This document shows, in pieces, positions 17,113-25,056 of a DNA stretch of 64,000 bases. Numbering within the stretch: the stretch's first letter is position 1; each line of letters starts with the position of its first letter. This stretch comes from Bacteroidales bacterium (lineage in GTDB: Bacteria; Bacteroidota; Bacteroidia; Bacteroidales; GCA-2748055). The notes below the pieces were generated by a model. The model was not told the DNA's origin, did not search any database, and saw only the letters and a list, made by a program, of their open reading frames with translations. Where the stretch lies: contig JACJXF010000009.1 of NCBI GenBank assembly GCA_020636775.1, positions 30,085-94,084 on the forward strand, read 5' to 3'. A program made the position numbers and the translations under genes.

Positions 17113-18519
17113 ATGGCTAAAAAAATCGCTTTTTTTCTTCTGCTGTCACTTCCTTTTTGCTTTCACTCAGTTATTGGTCAAAAAGAGAACCAGAAGCATT
17201 CTCAGGCTCTTTTTTGCGTGACAGCAGCTGACGGATCATCCTTACTAGAGTATCGTCCTGTCATCCTAAAATCCAAAGTAGCCAGCGAAGAAATAACCAT
17301 CAACCCTGAGATCCGCTATCAGGAAATGGATGGTTTTGGATATACCCTTACCGGAGGAAGCGCTTATCATCTGCAACATATGTCGCCCGATGCCAGAAGA
17401 AAAATCCTCAATGAACTTTTCGGGAATGGCGACGGGGAAATCGGAGTCAGTTATCTGAGATTAAGCATTGGCGCATCCGACCTTGACGAGAAAACCTGGT
17501 CGTATGATGACCTTCCCGCAGGAACTAAAGATCCTGAACTGCTGCATTTTTCAATGGCATATGATACTCTTTACCTGATTCCCACCTTAAGAGAAATTCT
17601 TGAAATTAATCCGCATATTAAGCTGCTTGGATCTCCCTGGTCCGCACCGAAATGGATGAAGGACAATAATGATACCCGCGGAGGAAGTTTACTGCCCGAG
17701 TATTACGATGCTTACGCCAATTACTTTTGTAAATATATAGAGGGGATGGCGGGAGAGGGAATCCGGATTAATGCAATTACACCCCAGAACGAGCCTCTTC
17801 ATCCGGGTAATAATCCCAGTATGTTTATGCCTGCCGATCAGCAGGCGGAATTTATAAAATCCCATTTAGGTCCTGTATTTAAGCAAAAAGGGATTCAAAC
17901 TAAAATTATTGTCTACGATCATAATGCTGATAAACCTGATTATCCGCTATCGATATTGTCCGATCCGGCAGCTTCGAAGTACGTCGATGGCTCAGCCTTC
18001 CATCTATACGGAGGAAAGATTTCCACGCTTTCCAGTGTGCATGATTCCTTCCCCCTAAAAAACCTTTATTTTACCGAACAGTGGGTAGGAGCACCGGGAG
18101 ATTTTAAAACAGACTTTCCATGGCATCTGGAAACTCTGATAATCGGGGCAAGCCGGAACTGGTGCAAAACTGTCCTCGAATGGAATTTAGCATCCGACGA
18201 AAAATGGCAACCGCATACCGACAGGGGAGGATGTACAAGCTGTCTGGGTGCAATTACCATTTCCGGAGATAAAATCACCAGAAACCCCGCGTATTACATT
18301 GTTGCCCAGGCCTCTGAATTTGTCCGGCCGGGTTCTGTAAGAATTGAATCAAACCTGCCAACCAATATTCCCAACGTAGCTTTTACTACTCCCGATGGTA
18401 AAACCGCAGTGATATTGATGAATAAAAATGATAAGTCTGTGAACATCAGGATTAACTGTGAGGGAAAATCCATAGTACTGCCCATGAACGCTGGGGAAAC
18501 CGGAACATTATTATGGTAA
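17113..18519 (+). CDS. Glycoside hydrolase family 30, secreted
   Basis: 468 residues; signal peptide 1-22 (ends S-V-I-G-Q). GH30 hallmarks: M-D-G-F-G-Y-T-L-T-G-G-S-A, Y-L-R-L-S-I-G-A-S-D, L-L-G-S-P-W-S-A-P-K-W-M-K, the acid/base Glu in I-T-P-Q-N-E-P (about residue 224) and the nucleophile Glu in Y-F-T-E-Q-W (about residue 320). A C-terminal beta domain ends M-N-A-G-E-T-G-T-L-L-W. The family includes glucosylceramidase, beta-1,6-glucanase and xylanase; the G-F-G...S-A-P-K-W-M-K pattern resembles the glucocerebrosidase/beta-1,6-glucanase branch, but substrate is not decided here. The PD40 gene begins 32 bp downstream and is probably cotranscribed. Confidence 0.88.
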   Translation: MAKKIAFFLLLSLPFCFHSVIGQKENQKHSQALFCVTAADGSSLLEYRPVILKSKVASEEITINPEIRYQEMDGFGYTLTGGSAYHLQHMSPDARRKILNELFGNGDGEIGVSYLRLSIGASDLDEKTWSYDDLPAGTKDPELLHFSMAYDTLYLIPTLREILEINPHIKLLGSPWSAPKWMKDNNDTRGGSLLPEYYDAYANYFCKYIEGMAGEGIRINAITPQNEPLHPGNNPSMFMPADQQAEFIKSHLGPVFKQKGIQTKIIVYDHNADKPDYPLSILSDPAASKYVDGSAFHLYGGKISTLSSVHDSFPLKNLYFTEQWVGAPGDFKTDFPWHLETLIIGASRNWCKTVLEWNLASDEKWQPHTDRGGCTSCLGAITISGDKITRNPAYYIVAQASEFVRPGSVRIESNLPTNIPNVAFTTPDGKTAVILMNKNDKSVNIRINCEGKSIVLPMNAGETGTLLW

Positions 18520-18550
18520 TGAACTTTTTAAATCCCAATTCAATTCTCAT

Positions 18551-19483
18551 ATGAAGAAGAATCACATTAAAATACTTTTTTATTTCTCATTGCTTCTATG
18601 CCTTAATATGGCGGCACAGGATAAGAATACGGTCCGGCCTGCATTTCCTGAAATCCTTGCAGAATTCGTTTATACCAGGGATTTTACCATATCACCAGCA
18701 GAAGATGAATTCTATTTTACCATTCTCAGTCCCATGGAGGATATGTCGGTCATCGCCTGTTCCAGGAAAATAAACGGCAACTGGACCAGACCTGAGATCG
18801 CGCCCTTTTCAGGAAATTTTCGCGATCTTGAACCTTCCTTTTCGCCCGACGGGCTGAAGCTTCTCTTTGCGTCGAACCGGCCGGTAACAGAAGGCAGTCC
18901 TGAAAAGGATTTTGATATATGGTATGTTGAAAGGGACAGTCCCAATGGTGACTGGTCGAAACCTAAAAACATGGGTGCAGTTGTAAATTCTGAGAATGAT
19001 GAATTCTACCCCTGCCTGACATTGAATAATAACCTCTATTTTACATTAAACATATCCGGATCAGAAGGAAAAGATGATATTTTCATTTGCCCTTATAATA
19101 AAGGGTATCAGGCTCCGCAGGCACTGGGAGACTCAGTAAATTCTGAAGGCTATGAATTTAATGCATTCGTAGCACCCGATGAGTCATATCTCCTGTTTAC
19201 AGCTTATAACCGGAGCGATGGTCAGGGAAGCGGAGACCTGTATATCAGCCGGAGACTGGCGGATGGTACATGGGGAAAAGCAAAAAACCTTGGATCCGGA
19301 ATAAACTCAAAACAAATGGATTATTGCCCATTCGTTGATATACACACGGGCACACTGTATTTCACAAGCAGGAGAAATAATCTCAGGCAGTCTTCCTTCA
19401 AAACGGTTGATGATGTCTTGAAGGAATTCAATTCCTATGAAAACGGAATCAGCCGGATCTATAAAACCGAACTAAACTTCTAA
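18551..19483 (+). CDS. Secreted PD40 (TolB-like) beta-propeller protein
   Basis: 310 residues; signal peptide 1-21 (ends N-M-A-A-Q). The rest is a beta-propeller of WD40-like PD40 blades: repeated F-S-P-D-G-L-K-L-L-F-A-S-N-R, L-T-L-N-N-N-L-Y-F-T-L, V-A-P-D-E-S-Y-L-L-F-T-A and F-T-S-R-R. Blades of the same style occur in the 52-60 kb cluster. No catalytic motif is visible; the protein probably binds another protein or a glycan in the periplasm. It follows the GH30 gene by 32 bp. Confidence 0.8.
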   Translation: MKKNHIKILFYFSLLLCLNMAAQDKNTVRPAFPEILAEFVYTRDFTISPAEDEFYFTILSPMEDMSVIACSRKINGNWTRPEIAPFSGNFRDLEPSFSPDGLKLLFASNRPVTEGSPEKDFDIWYVERDSPNGDWSKPKNMGAVVNSENDEFYPCLTLNNNLYFTLNISGSEGKDDIFICPYNKGYQAPQALGDSVNSEGYEFNAFVAPDESYLLFTAYNRSDGQGSGDLYISRRLADGTWGKAKNLGSGINSKQMDYCPFVDIHTGTLYFTSRRNNLRQSSFKTVDDVLKEFNSYENGISRIYKTELNF

Positions 19484-19637
19484 ACCGTTTTTATAATAAT
19501 AAAGGCATTTATAAGTCTATAGAGATCAAGAAAATTCTATAGTAAAAATAAGCTACTCCAAATTAAATTGTTTCACCTATGTTTCACCCACAAATATAAA
19601 AAGGAGACAGACACTGGCTAACTCCTTCATCTTTAAC

Positions 19638-19700
19638 TGGGAACTGCTGGGTTCGAACCAGCGACCCTCACGCTGTAGCGTGATGCTCTGAACCAGTCCC
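19638..19700 (-). pseudogene. Decayed tRNA-Val copy (D-arm and acceptor 5' strand lost)
   Basis: Read on the minus strand this 63-nt segment matches the neighbouring tRNA-Val but lacks 11 nt covering most of the acceptor 5' strand and the first half of the D arm, and has a 6-nt anticodon loop (CTACAG) between TCACG and CGTGA. The T arm (GCTGG-TTCGAAC-CCAGC) and the acceptor 3' strand are intact. Restoring one T would give CTTACAG, i.e. a TAC anticodon, so the ancestor was probably a second tRNA-Val. It shares its anticodon arm with the tandem repeat units rather than with the intact gene. Confidence 0.75.
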
Positions 19701-19728
19701 AACTTAAGGAAATACTTTACAAATTATG

Positions 19729-19765
19729 AAAAAAATAACCCCATAAAACTAATTATGAGGTTATT
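19729..19765 (-). terminator. Terminator after tRNA-Val
   Basis: Hairpin with a 7-bp AATAACC/GGTTATT stem, one mismatch, then CATAA/TTATG (19734-19765); on the minus strand it is followed by a run of seven T (19729-19735). It lies 7 nt past the 3' end of tRNA-Val and cuts off the decayed copy at 19638-19700. Confidence 0.75.
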
Positions 19766-19771
19766 CGTTTG

Positions 19772-19846
19772 TGGGAACTGCTGGGTTCGAACCAGCGACC
19801 CCCTGCTTGTAAGGCAGGTGCTCTGAACCAGCTGAGCTAAGCTCCC
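19772..19846 (-). tRNA. tRNA-Val (anticodon TAC)
   Basis: A complete 75-nt cloverleaf on the minus strand: acceptor GGGAGCT/AGTTCCC (one G-T pair), D stem GCTC/GAGC, anticodon stem CCTGC/GCAGG with loop CTTACAA (anticodon TAC, reads GUA), variable loop GGGTC, T stem GCTGG/CCAGC with loop TTCGAAC, discriminator A. CCA is not encoded. No promoter directly precedes it: its upstream flank is the last base of an 86-bp tandem repeat array, so it appears to be transcribed from the promoter at 20287-20317 through the whole array, ending at the hairpin 19729-19765. Confidence 0.95.
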
Positions 19847-20276
19847 AATACATTTATCAACACGTTAGAACTTAGTAGCAAGCGACCCTCACGCTTTAGC
19901 GTGATGCTCTGAACCAGCTGAGCTAAGCTCCCAATACATTTATCAACACGTTAGAACTTAGTAGCAAGCGACCCTCACGCTTTAGCGTGATGCTCTGAAC
20001 CAGCTGAGCTAAGCTCCCAATACATTTATCAACACGTTAGAACTTAGTAGCAAGCGACCCTCACGCTTTAGCGTGATGCTCTGAACCAGCTGAGCTAAGC
20101 TCCCAATACATTTATCAACACGTTAGAACTTAGTAGCAAGCGACCCTCACGCTTTAGCGTGATGCTCTGAACCAGCTGAGCTAAGCTCCCAATACATTTA
20201 TCAACACGTTAGAACTTAGTAGCAAGCGACCCTCACGCTTTAGCGTGATGCTCTGAACCAGCTGAGCTAAGCTCCC
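19847..20276 (-). repeat. Five perfect 86-bp tandem repeats of a truncated tRNA-Val-like sequence
   Basis: Units begin (plus-strand low coordinates) at 19847, 19933, 20019, 20105 and 20191 and are identical by eye. On the minus strand each opens with the first 27 nt of tRNA-Val (acceptor 5' strand, D arm), then an altered anticodon arm TCACG-CTAAAG-CGTGA with a 6-nt loop, then GGGTCGCT, where homology to the T arm stops. The T arm is replaced by a few bases, after which AAGTTCT can pair (two G-T) with GGAGCTT of the acceptor strand, so each unit could fold as a T-armless tRNA-like RNA of about 67 nt with a 19-nt spacer. The array abuts tRNA-Val directly. Confidence 0.92.
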
Positions 20277-20286
20277 AAAGCGGCTG

Positions 20287-20317
20287 CAAATATAATTCAG
20301 ATATTCATAATCACAAA
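20287..20317 (-). promoter_or_regulatory. Consensus Bacteroides-type promoter for the tRNA-like array and tRNA-Val
   Basis: On the minus strand: TTTG (20314-20317), exactly 19 nt, then TATATTTG (20287-20294), an exact match to TTTG-N19-TAnnTTTG. Transcription should begin near 20280, a few bases before the first repeat unit (20276). This makes the array and tRNA-Val one transcription unit. Confidence 0.8.
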
Positions 20318-20451
20318 GTAATTAATTGGATTTTTGAATTAATTTATTTTAAAGATCATTAATTCAAAGACATAACTCCATTTTCATCACTACTTTTTGT
20401 GAGGATTATGAGCCATATATATTAGCTTTTCTTTGAAGTTAGCTCTTCCCC

Positions 20452-20484
20452 AAAAAAAAAAACCTCATACCATATCGTATGAGG
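20452..20484 (-). terminator. Terminator of the 66-residue protein gene
   Basis: 8-bp stem CCTCATAC/GTATGAGG (20463-20470 and 20477-20484) with a 6-nt loop; on the minus strand it is followed by 11 T (20452-20462). On the plus strand a shorter T-rich tail also follows, so it may work in both directions. It insulates the tRNA transcription unit from the gene at 20553. Confidence 0.85.
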
Positions 20485-20552
20485 GTTTTATATTAAATCC
20501 TCCGAACTAAATAGAAATATAATCCCTTGCGAAATCTGAGAAACGCCCAAGC

Positions 20553-20753
20553 CTACTTCAAAACTACCCGTCCGGCCTTAATCTCATCCAGCATAATGCG
20601 GGCTCCCACTTCGTTTAGCTCCAGCTCATGTACAAGGTCAATAAATCCCAGCCATTGGTTTTCCGATATTTTATGCTTTGAAAGCAAGGCCTTGTCAATT
20701 TTATAATCCTCTGCGCTCAGTGTCTGCAAATACATTTCAATGAGTTCGTCCAT
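20553..20753 (-). CDS. Small conserved-looking protein, function unknown
   Basis: 66 residues with no signal peptide or membrane segment, rich in Leu/Glu/Lys and predicted by eye to be helical (L-I-E-M-Y-L-Q-T-L ... L-S-K-H-K-I-S-E-N-Q-W-L-G-F-I-D-L-V-H-E-L-E-L-N-E-V-G-A-R-I-M-L-D-E-I-K-A-G-R-V-V-L-K). I do not recognise a family. It has its own terminator 69 bp downstream and stands alone, which supports it being a real gene. Confidence 0.6.
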   Translation of the reverse strand: MDELIEMYLQTLSAEDYKIDKALLSKHKISENQWLGFIDLVHELELNEVGARIMLDEIKAGRVVLK

Positions 20754-20935
20754 ATTTATGACTATATTTTGAATTCTTTACTAAAGTTAAAAGCTTTGAT
20801 TATATAAAGCAATTAATAGACAGACAAACTTTCAACTAAAATAGTTGCGTCGGAGTCCACATATACACTTGTTCAAAGATTTTTACCAACTGACAAATCA
20901 TAAATTTTCCTAATTTTGCGCCATAATACTGCCGC

Positions 20936-21295
20936 ATGAATACAAGCCTTGTTATTGGGGCAAGCCCTAACCCTCTGCGTTTCTCGCATAAGATGATAGA
21001 AAGTCTTGTAAGAAATAACCGCCATGTTATTGCCCTTGGCAAAAGAACTGGTTTAATTGAAGGAATTGAGATAATGAAAGGGGAGCCGGCATTAAAAAAC
21101 ATTCATACTGTCTGTTTGTATATCAATCCTGAAAACCAGGAAAAAGCATTTCCCTATATTTTATCCCTGCTGCCAAAAAGAATAATTTTTAATCCGGGGA
21201 CTGAAAATACAAAATTTATGAACCTTGCCCGTGAGAAAGGCATTGAAGTAATCGCAGCCTGTTCACTTATTATGCTCAGCACAGGTAAATACTGA
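20936..21295 (+). CDS. CoA-binding-fold protein (YccU-type)
   Basis: 119 residues. A Rossmann-like CoA_binding_2 domain: V-I-G-A-S-P-N-P-L-R-F-S at the N-terminus, V-I-A-L-G-K-R, H-T-V-C-L-Y-I-N-P-E-N, I-I-F-N-P-G-T-E-N near the C-terminus and A-A-C-S-L-I-M-L at the end. The related proteins bind CoA or a nucleotide; physiological role unknown. A TAATTTTG -7-like element at 20911-20918 is suitably placed, without a clear -33. It is followed after 4 bp by the thioredoxin-like gene, so the two are probably an operon. Confidence 0.82.
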   Translation: MNTSLVIGASPNPLRFSHKMIESLVRNNRHVIALGKRTGLIEGIEIMKGEPALKNIHTVCLYINPENQEKAFPYILSLLPKRIIFNPGTENTKFMNLAREKGIEVIAACSLIMLSTGKY

Positions 21296-21299
21296 TATT

Positions 21300-21632
21300 A
21301 TGGAATTTATTGATTTGTTCAGTCTCGACGACCTTAATCACGAAATTGCGGATAAGCAGGCTGCTGCATTTTATTTCTCTGCCCCTCACTGCAACGTATG
21401 CAAAGTATTAAAGCCTAAACTCCAGGCCATGCTTGAGGAAGATTTCCCGGAGTTTAAACTTTTTTATGTGGATATTGAAAAATCGCCGGTCATAGCCGGA
21501 CAGATGAGAATCTTCAGTATTCCTACTCTGCTGGTTTATTTCGGGGGAAAAGAGTTTTACCGAATCAGCCGCAATATCTCTCTGGAAGAACTCAGGAAAA
21601 CAATTGAACGTCCTTATAATATGATTTTCTGA
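21300..21632 (+). CDS. Thioredoxin-family protein
   Basis: 110 residues with a thioredoxin fold: F-Y-F-S-A-P-H-C-N-V-C-K-V-L-K-P-K-L places a CxxC motif (C-N-V-C) at the start of helix 2, followed by F-Y-V-D-I-E-K-S and the cis-Pro region F-S-I-P-T-L-L-V-Y-F-G-G-K-E. The C-N-V-C pair and the lack of a signal peptide indicate a cytoplasmic thiol-disulfide protein rather than the main thioredoxin (which has W-C-G-P-C). It begins 4 bp after the CoA-binding gene and its stop abuts the stop of the convergent lipoprotein gene. Confidence 0.85.
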   Translation: MEFIDLFSLDDLNHEIADKQAAAFYFSAPHCNVCKVLKPKLQAMLEEDFPEFKLFYVDIEKSPVIAGQMRIFSIPTLLVYFGGKEFYRISRNISLEELRKTIERPYNMIF

Positions 21633-22055
21633 TTACTGCTTTGTGTAGGTAGCACTTACATAATCAATAAATCCATTGCGGTAATCGACTGTATAGGACC
21701 AGTCGATGGATTTGTCATTATATGCTATAGTTCCCTGACCTGAAATCACAAAACCTCCGACAGACTGTGAAGGAATACTTATACTGCCTCCTGTAACCTT
21801 TGCATCAATGCTGGTACCCGCTCCCATTTCGTAAAAATTACTGATGTAGACCAGTGTGGAATCGGTGGAAGATTTTTTGATATTCACATAATAGGTAACC
21901 GGATCATTGGTTTTCAGAGTGTTGACTTCATCCACCTTCCATTCACCGGTAAAGGCATCCCGCGGATCATCTGAGATCAGATCTGTCAGGTCCTCACAAG
22001 CAGACAGACTCATACTTAGCAGTAGGCTGAGAAGAAAATATTTGTTCCGTTTCAT
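21633..22055 (-). CDS. Small lipoprotein, function unknown
   Basis: 140 residues with a lipoprotein signal (M-K-R-N-K-Y-F-L-L-S-L-L-L then lipobox S-L-S-A-C at about residue 20). The mature part (F-T-G-E-W-K-V-D-E-V-N, then alternating strands ending Y-V-S-A-T-Y-T-K-Q) looks like a small lipocalin-like beta-sheet protein of the sort common in Bacteroidota. No ligand can be assigned. It begins 25 bp after the stop of urocanate hydratase on the same strand and may be read through from it. Confidence 0.72.
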   Translation of the reverse strand: MKRNKYFLLSLLLSMSLSACEDLTDLISDDPRDAFTGEWKVDEVNTLKTNDPVTYYVNIKKSSTDSTLVYISNFYEMGAGTSIDAKVTGGSISIPSQSVGGFVISGQGTIAYNDKSIDWSYTVDYRNGFIDYVSATYTKQ

Positions 22056-22080
22056 AACTTTAGCTATTTACTTATTCTAT

Positions 22081-24090
22081 CTAAAACAAGCCGTCAATGA
22101 GTTTGTCGTCCGCTATGGAGGGCATGGTTACCATCAATTCCGGTGTCCTTTCCATTTCTCTCTGAATGGCAAAATTGGCTGCTTCATTTCTGGCCCAGCT
22201 CCGGCGACTTATTCCGTTATTCACATCCCAGTGAAGCATCATTTTCAGTCTCCGGTCAGCCTCCTTACTTCCGTCTAAAACCATGCCAAAACCTCCGTTA
22301 ATTACCTCGCCCCAGCCTACGCCTCCCCCATTATGAATAGAAACCCAGCCTGCACCCCGGAATGCATCCCCGATAACATTCTGAATGGCCATATCAGCCG
22401 TAAACCGGCTTCCGTCATAAATATTGGAAGTCTCACGGTAAGGCGAATCCGTTCCTGAAACATCATGATGATCCCGTCCCAGCACTACGGGCGCTGAAAT
22501 CCGTTTTTCTCGAATGGCTTGATTGAAAGCCCGGGCAATTTTCGTACGGCCTTCACAATCGGCATAGAGTATCCTGGCCTGCGAGCCAACTACCAGTTTG
22601 TTCTTACCTGCTTCCCTGATCCAGTGGATGTTATCCTGCATCTGCATTCGTATTTCAGCAGGTGCGGCAGAGGCTATTTCAACAAGTACCTCTGTGGCAA
22701 TTTTGTCGGTCAGTTCAAGGTCAGCCGGATTGGCCGAAGTACAAACCCACCTGAAAGGACCGAAACCATAGTCGAAAAACAGAGGTCCCATGATATCCTG
22801 AACATAGGATGGATAGATATATCCACCATTATCATTAAAAACACCGGCTCCTGCCCTCCCTGCTTCCAGCAGAAATGCATTTCCATAATCCCAGAAGTAC
22901 ATTCCTTTATTGACAAGTCTCTTGATAGCATCTACCTGCCGCCTGAGGGATTTATAAACATGCTCACGAAATTCTTGAGGATTTTCGGCCATCATGCGGT
23001 TCGATTCCTCAAAATTCAGACCAGCGGGATAGTATCCTCCTGCAAATGGGTTGTGCAGGCTGGTCTGGTCTGATCCAAGGTCTATTGAGCAGTTCTCTTC
23101 TGCCAGCTTCTCCCATAAATCCACCACATTTCCCTCATAAGCAAGGGAAACAGCTTCCCGGTTCTTTTGTGCTTCTTTCATTCGGGCAATCATCCTGTCG
23201 AGGTCCTGGAATATCTCATCCACCCATCCCTGCTCATATCTGGTTTTTAAGGCAAAGGGATTCACCTCTGCAATCATGCATATCCCGCCTGCTATAACGG
23301 TAGCCTTGGGCTGTGCTCCCGACATGCCACCCAGTCCGCTGGAAACGTAAACTTTTCCGGCCAGATCATTCATCGCGGGACCCGATTTCCTTCTTCCCGC
23401 GTTCAGGACGGTTATGGCGGTGCCGTGAACAATTCCCTGCGGACCAATATACATGAAGGATCCTGCGGTCATCTGCCCGTACTGGGAAACCCCCAATGCA
23501 TTGAATTTTTCATAATCGTCGGGGCCGGAATAATTCGGAATCACCATCCCATTGGTAATCACAACACGGGGAGCATCTTTGTGCGAGGGGAACAATCCGA
23601 GGGGATGTCCGCTGTTTAAAACCAAAGTTTGCTCATCGCTCATAACAGCCAGGTACTTCATACAGAGAAGGTACTGCGCCCAGTTCTGAAAAACCGCGCC
23701 GTTTCCTCCATAGGTAATCAGCTCATGTGGATGCTGGGCAACCGCATCGTCAAGATTGTTGCTTACCATATGCATTATTGCTCCGGCATGAACTGACTTG
23801 AAAGGGTATTCAGAGATCGGCCTGGCATAGATCCGGTAATCGGGCTTAAAACGGTACATGTAGATGCGACCATAGGTTTTCAGCTCCTCAAGAAATTCAT
23901 GAGCTAATTCCTCATGAAATGTTTCCGGAAAATAACGAAGGGCATTTTTTAAGGCAAGTTTTTTCTCATCAACTGACAATATGTCTTTTCTGCGCGGCGC
24001 ATGATTGATATCGCCGGGGTATTTGTATTTAGGGGGAAGGCTGGCAGGTATTCCCTGTAGTATATGTCTTCTGAATTCAGAATTTGTCAT
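22081..24090 (-). CDS. hutU: Urocanate hydratase
   Basis: 669 residues from ATG 24090 (M-T-N-S-E-F-R-R-H-I-L-Q-G-I-P), the start that aligns with Bacteroidota homologues as I recall them; two in-frame ATGs lie 10 and 13 codons upstream. It converts urocanate to imidazolone propionate in histidine degradation, using tightly bound NAD. Family signatures seen: T-Y-G-G-N-G-A-V-F-Q-N-W-A-Q, V-S-S-G-L-G-G-M-S-G-A-Q-P-K-A, G-S-D-Q-T-S-L-H-N-P, Y-G-F-G-P-F-R-W-V-C-T-S and L-G-R-D-H-H-D-V-S-G-T-D-S-P. The insertion-bearing long form is usual for this phylum. No hutH, hutI or hutG is beside it. A TAATTTTG element at 24108-24115 (minus) could serve as -7. Confidence 0.93.
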   Translation of the reverse strand: MTNSEFRRHILQGIPASLPPKYKYPGDINHAPRRKDILSVDEKKLALKNALRYFPETFHEELAHEFLEELKTYGRIYMYRFKPDYRIYARPISEYPFKSVHAGAIMHMVSNNLDDAVAQHPHELITYGGNGAVFQNWAQYLLCMKYLAVMSDEQTLVLNSGHPLGLFPSHKDAPRVVITNGMVIPNYSGPDDYEKFNALGVSQYGQMTAGSFMYIGPQGIVHGTAITVLNAGRRKSGPAMNDLAGKVYVSSGLGGMSGAQPKATVIAGGICMIAEVNPFALKTRYEQGWVDEIFQDLDRMIARMKEAQKNREAVSLAYEGNVVDLWEKLAEENCSIDLGSDQTSLHNPFAGGYYPAGLNFEESNRMMAENPQEFREHVYKSLRRQVDAIKRLVNKGMYFWDYGNAFLLEAGRAGAGVFNDNGGYIYPSYVQDIMGPLFFDYGFGPFRWVCTSANPADLELTDKIATEVLVEIASAAPAEIRMQMQDNIHWIREAGKNKLVVGSQARILYADCEGRTKIARAFNQAIREKRISAPVVLGRDHHDVSGTDSPYRETSNIYDGSRFTADMAIQNVIGDAFRGAGWVSIHNGGGVGWGEVINGGFGMVLDGSKEADRRLKMMLHWDVNNGISRRSWARNEAANFAIQREMERTPELMVTMPSIADDKLIDGLF

Positions 24091-24444
24091 GATTAACCGG
24101 TTTTCCTCAAAATTAAACATTCGATTCAATATTAAACAGCTATTCCCTGAAAGATGGTTTCACATGCCGACCTCAGAACTTTTACCATAACATTTACCAT
24201 ATTAATAATGAATGTATTACAAGAACTTTTGGCTAATAATGTCTTATAGCATAGCCGGATAATACATAGCTTACACCTGTCCGGGTTTGAATAAAGCCGG
24301 AGGATATTTATTTGAATACCGGGAATATCTCAAAAAAAATCTGACATTTTTTGTATCGATTGTATGTGGAATGCTTTTTGAACCGTCATAGCTGTATTAT
24401 TGAAGTTTAAATATTAATCGACTAACTTTACAAAAAACGTGAAA
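24091..24444. other. Divergent intergenic region, hutU / lemA
   Basis: About 350 bp between the divergent hutU and LemA genes. Apart from the TAATTTTG element noted for hutU and AT-rich sequence ahead of LemA (with TAACTTTA at about 24422, one base off the -7 consensus), no ORF, repeat or RNA-like structure was seen. Confidence 0.5.
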
Positions 24445-25023
24445 ATGAAAAACATAATTAAAATTCTGGCTGTTGTAATGTTCATCCCATTTCTGCAATC
24501 ATGTGGTTATAATAAACTCGTAACTCAGGATGAAGCCATAAATCAGGCATGGGCACAGGTAGAAAATGCTTATCAGAGAAGGGCCGATCTTATCCCGAAC
24601 CTTGTGGAGACTGTAAAAGGCTACGCCAATTTTGAGAAATCAACACTTACCGATGTTATTGAAGCAAGGGCAAATGCAACAAAAGTTACCGTTGATCCAG
24701 CTAATCTTTCACCTGAAGCCATTCAAAATTTTCAGGAAGCTCAGAACGGATTGTCATCCTCACTCGCACGGCTCATGGTTGTTGTGGAAAGATATCCCGA
24801 CCTGAAAGCCAATCAAAACTTCCTTGAACTTCAGTCGCAGCTGGAAGGTACAGAAAACCGCATCAGCTTTGAGCGTAAGAAATTCAACGATACCGTTGGG
24901 CAATACAATGCTGCGAGACGCGTATTCCCAAGAAATATTATTGCAGGAATTTTTGGTTTTAAGGAAAGAGGCTATTTCAAAGCCGATGAGGGTTCTGAAA
25001 AAGCACCTGCAGTAAAATTTTAA
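24445..25023 (+). CDS. LemA-family lipoprotein
   Basis: 192 residues from ATG 24445 (a GTG two codons earlier is in frame). Lipoprotein signal with lipobox L-Q-S-C; then the LemA signature: D-E-A-I-N-Q-A-W-A-Q-V-E-N-A-Y-Q-R-R-A-D-L-I-P-N-L-V-E-T-V-K-G-Y-A, E-N-R-I-S-F-E-R-K-K-F-N-D-T-V-G-Q-Y-N and F-P-R-N-I-I-A-G-I-F-G-F. The family forms helical bundles anchored in the membrane and is regularly found upstream of TPM-domain genes, as here: two TPM genes follow at 34-bp and 4-bp spacing. Function is not established; envelope organisation is suspected. Confidence 0.92.
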   Translation: MKNIIKILAVVMFIPFLQSCGYNKLVTQDEAINQAWAQVENAYQRRADLIPNLVETVKGYANFEKSTLTDVIEARANATKVTVDPANLSPEAIQNFQEAQNGLSSSLARLMVVVERYPDLKANQNFLELQSQLEGTENRISFERKKFNDTVGQYNAARRVFPRNIIAGIFGFKERGYFKADEGSEKAPAVKF

Positions 25024-25056
25024 AAAGGATCTGCACATAAACCTAAAATCATTGGA

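Noticed and set aside
19847..20276. CRISPR array
   Set aside because: The 86-bp period has identical whole units with no variable spacers, and no cas genes are near.
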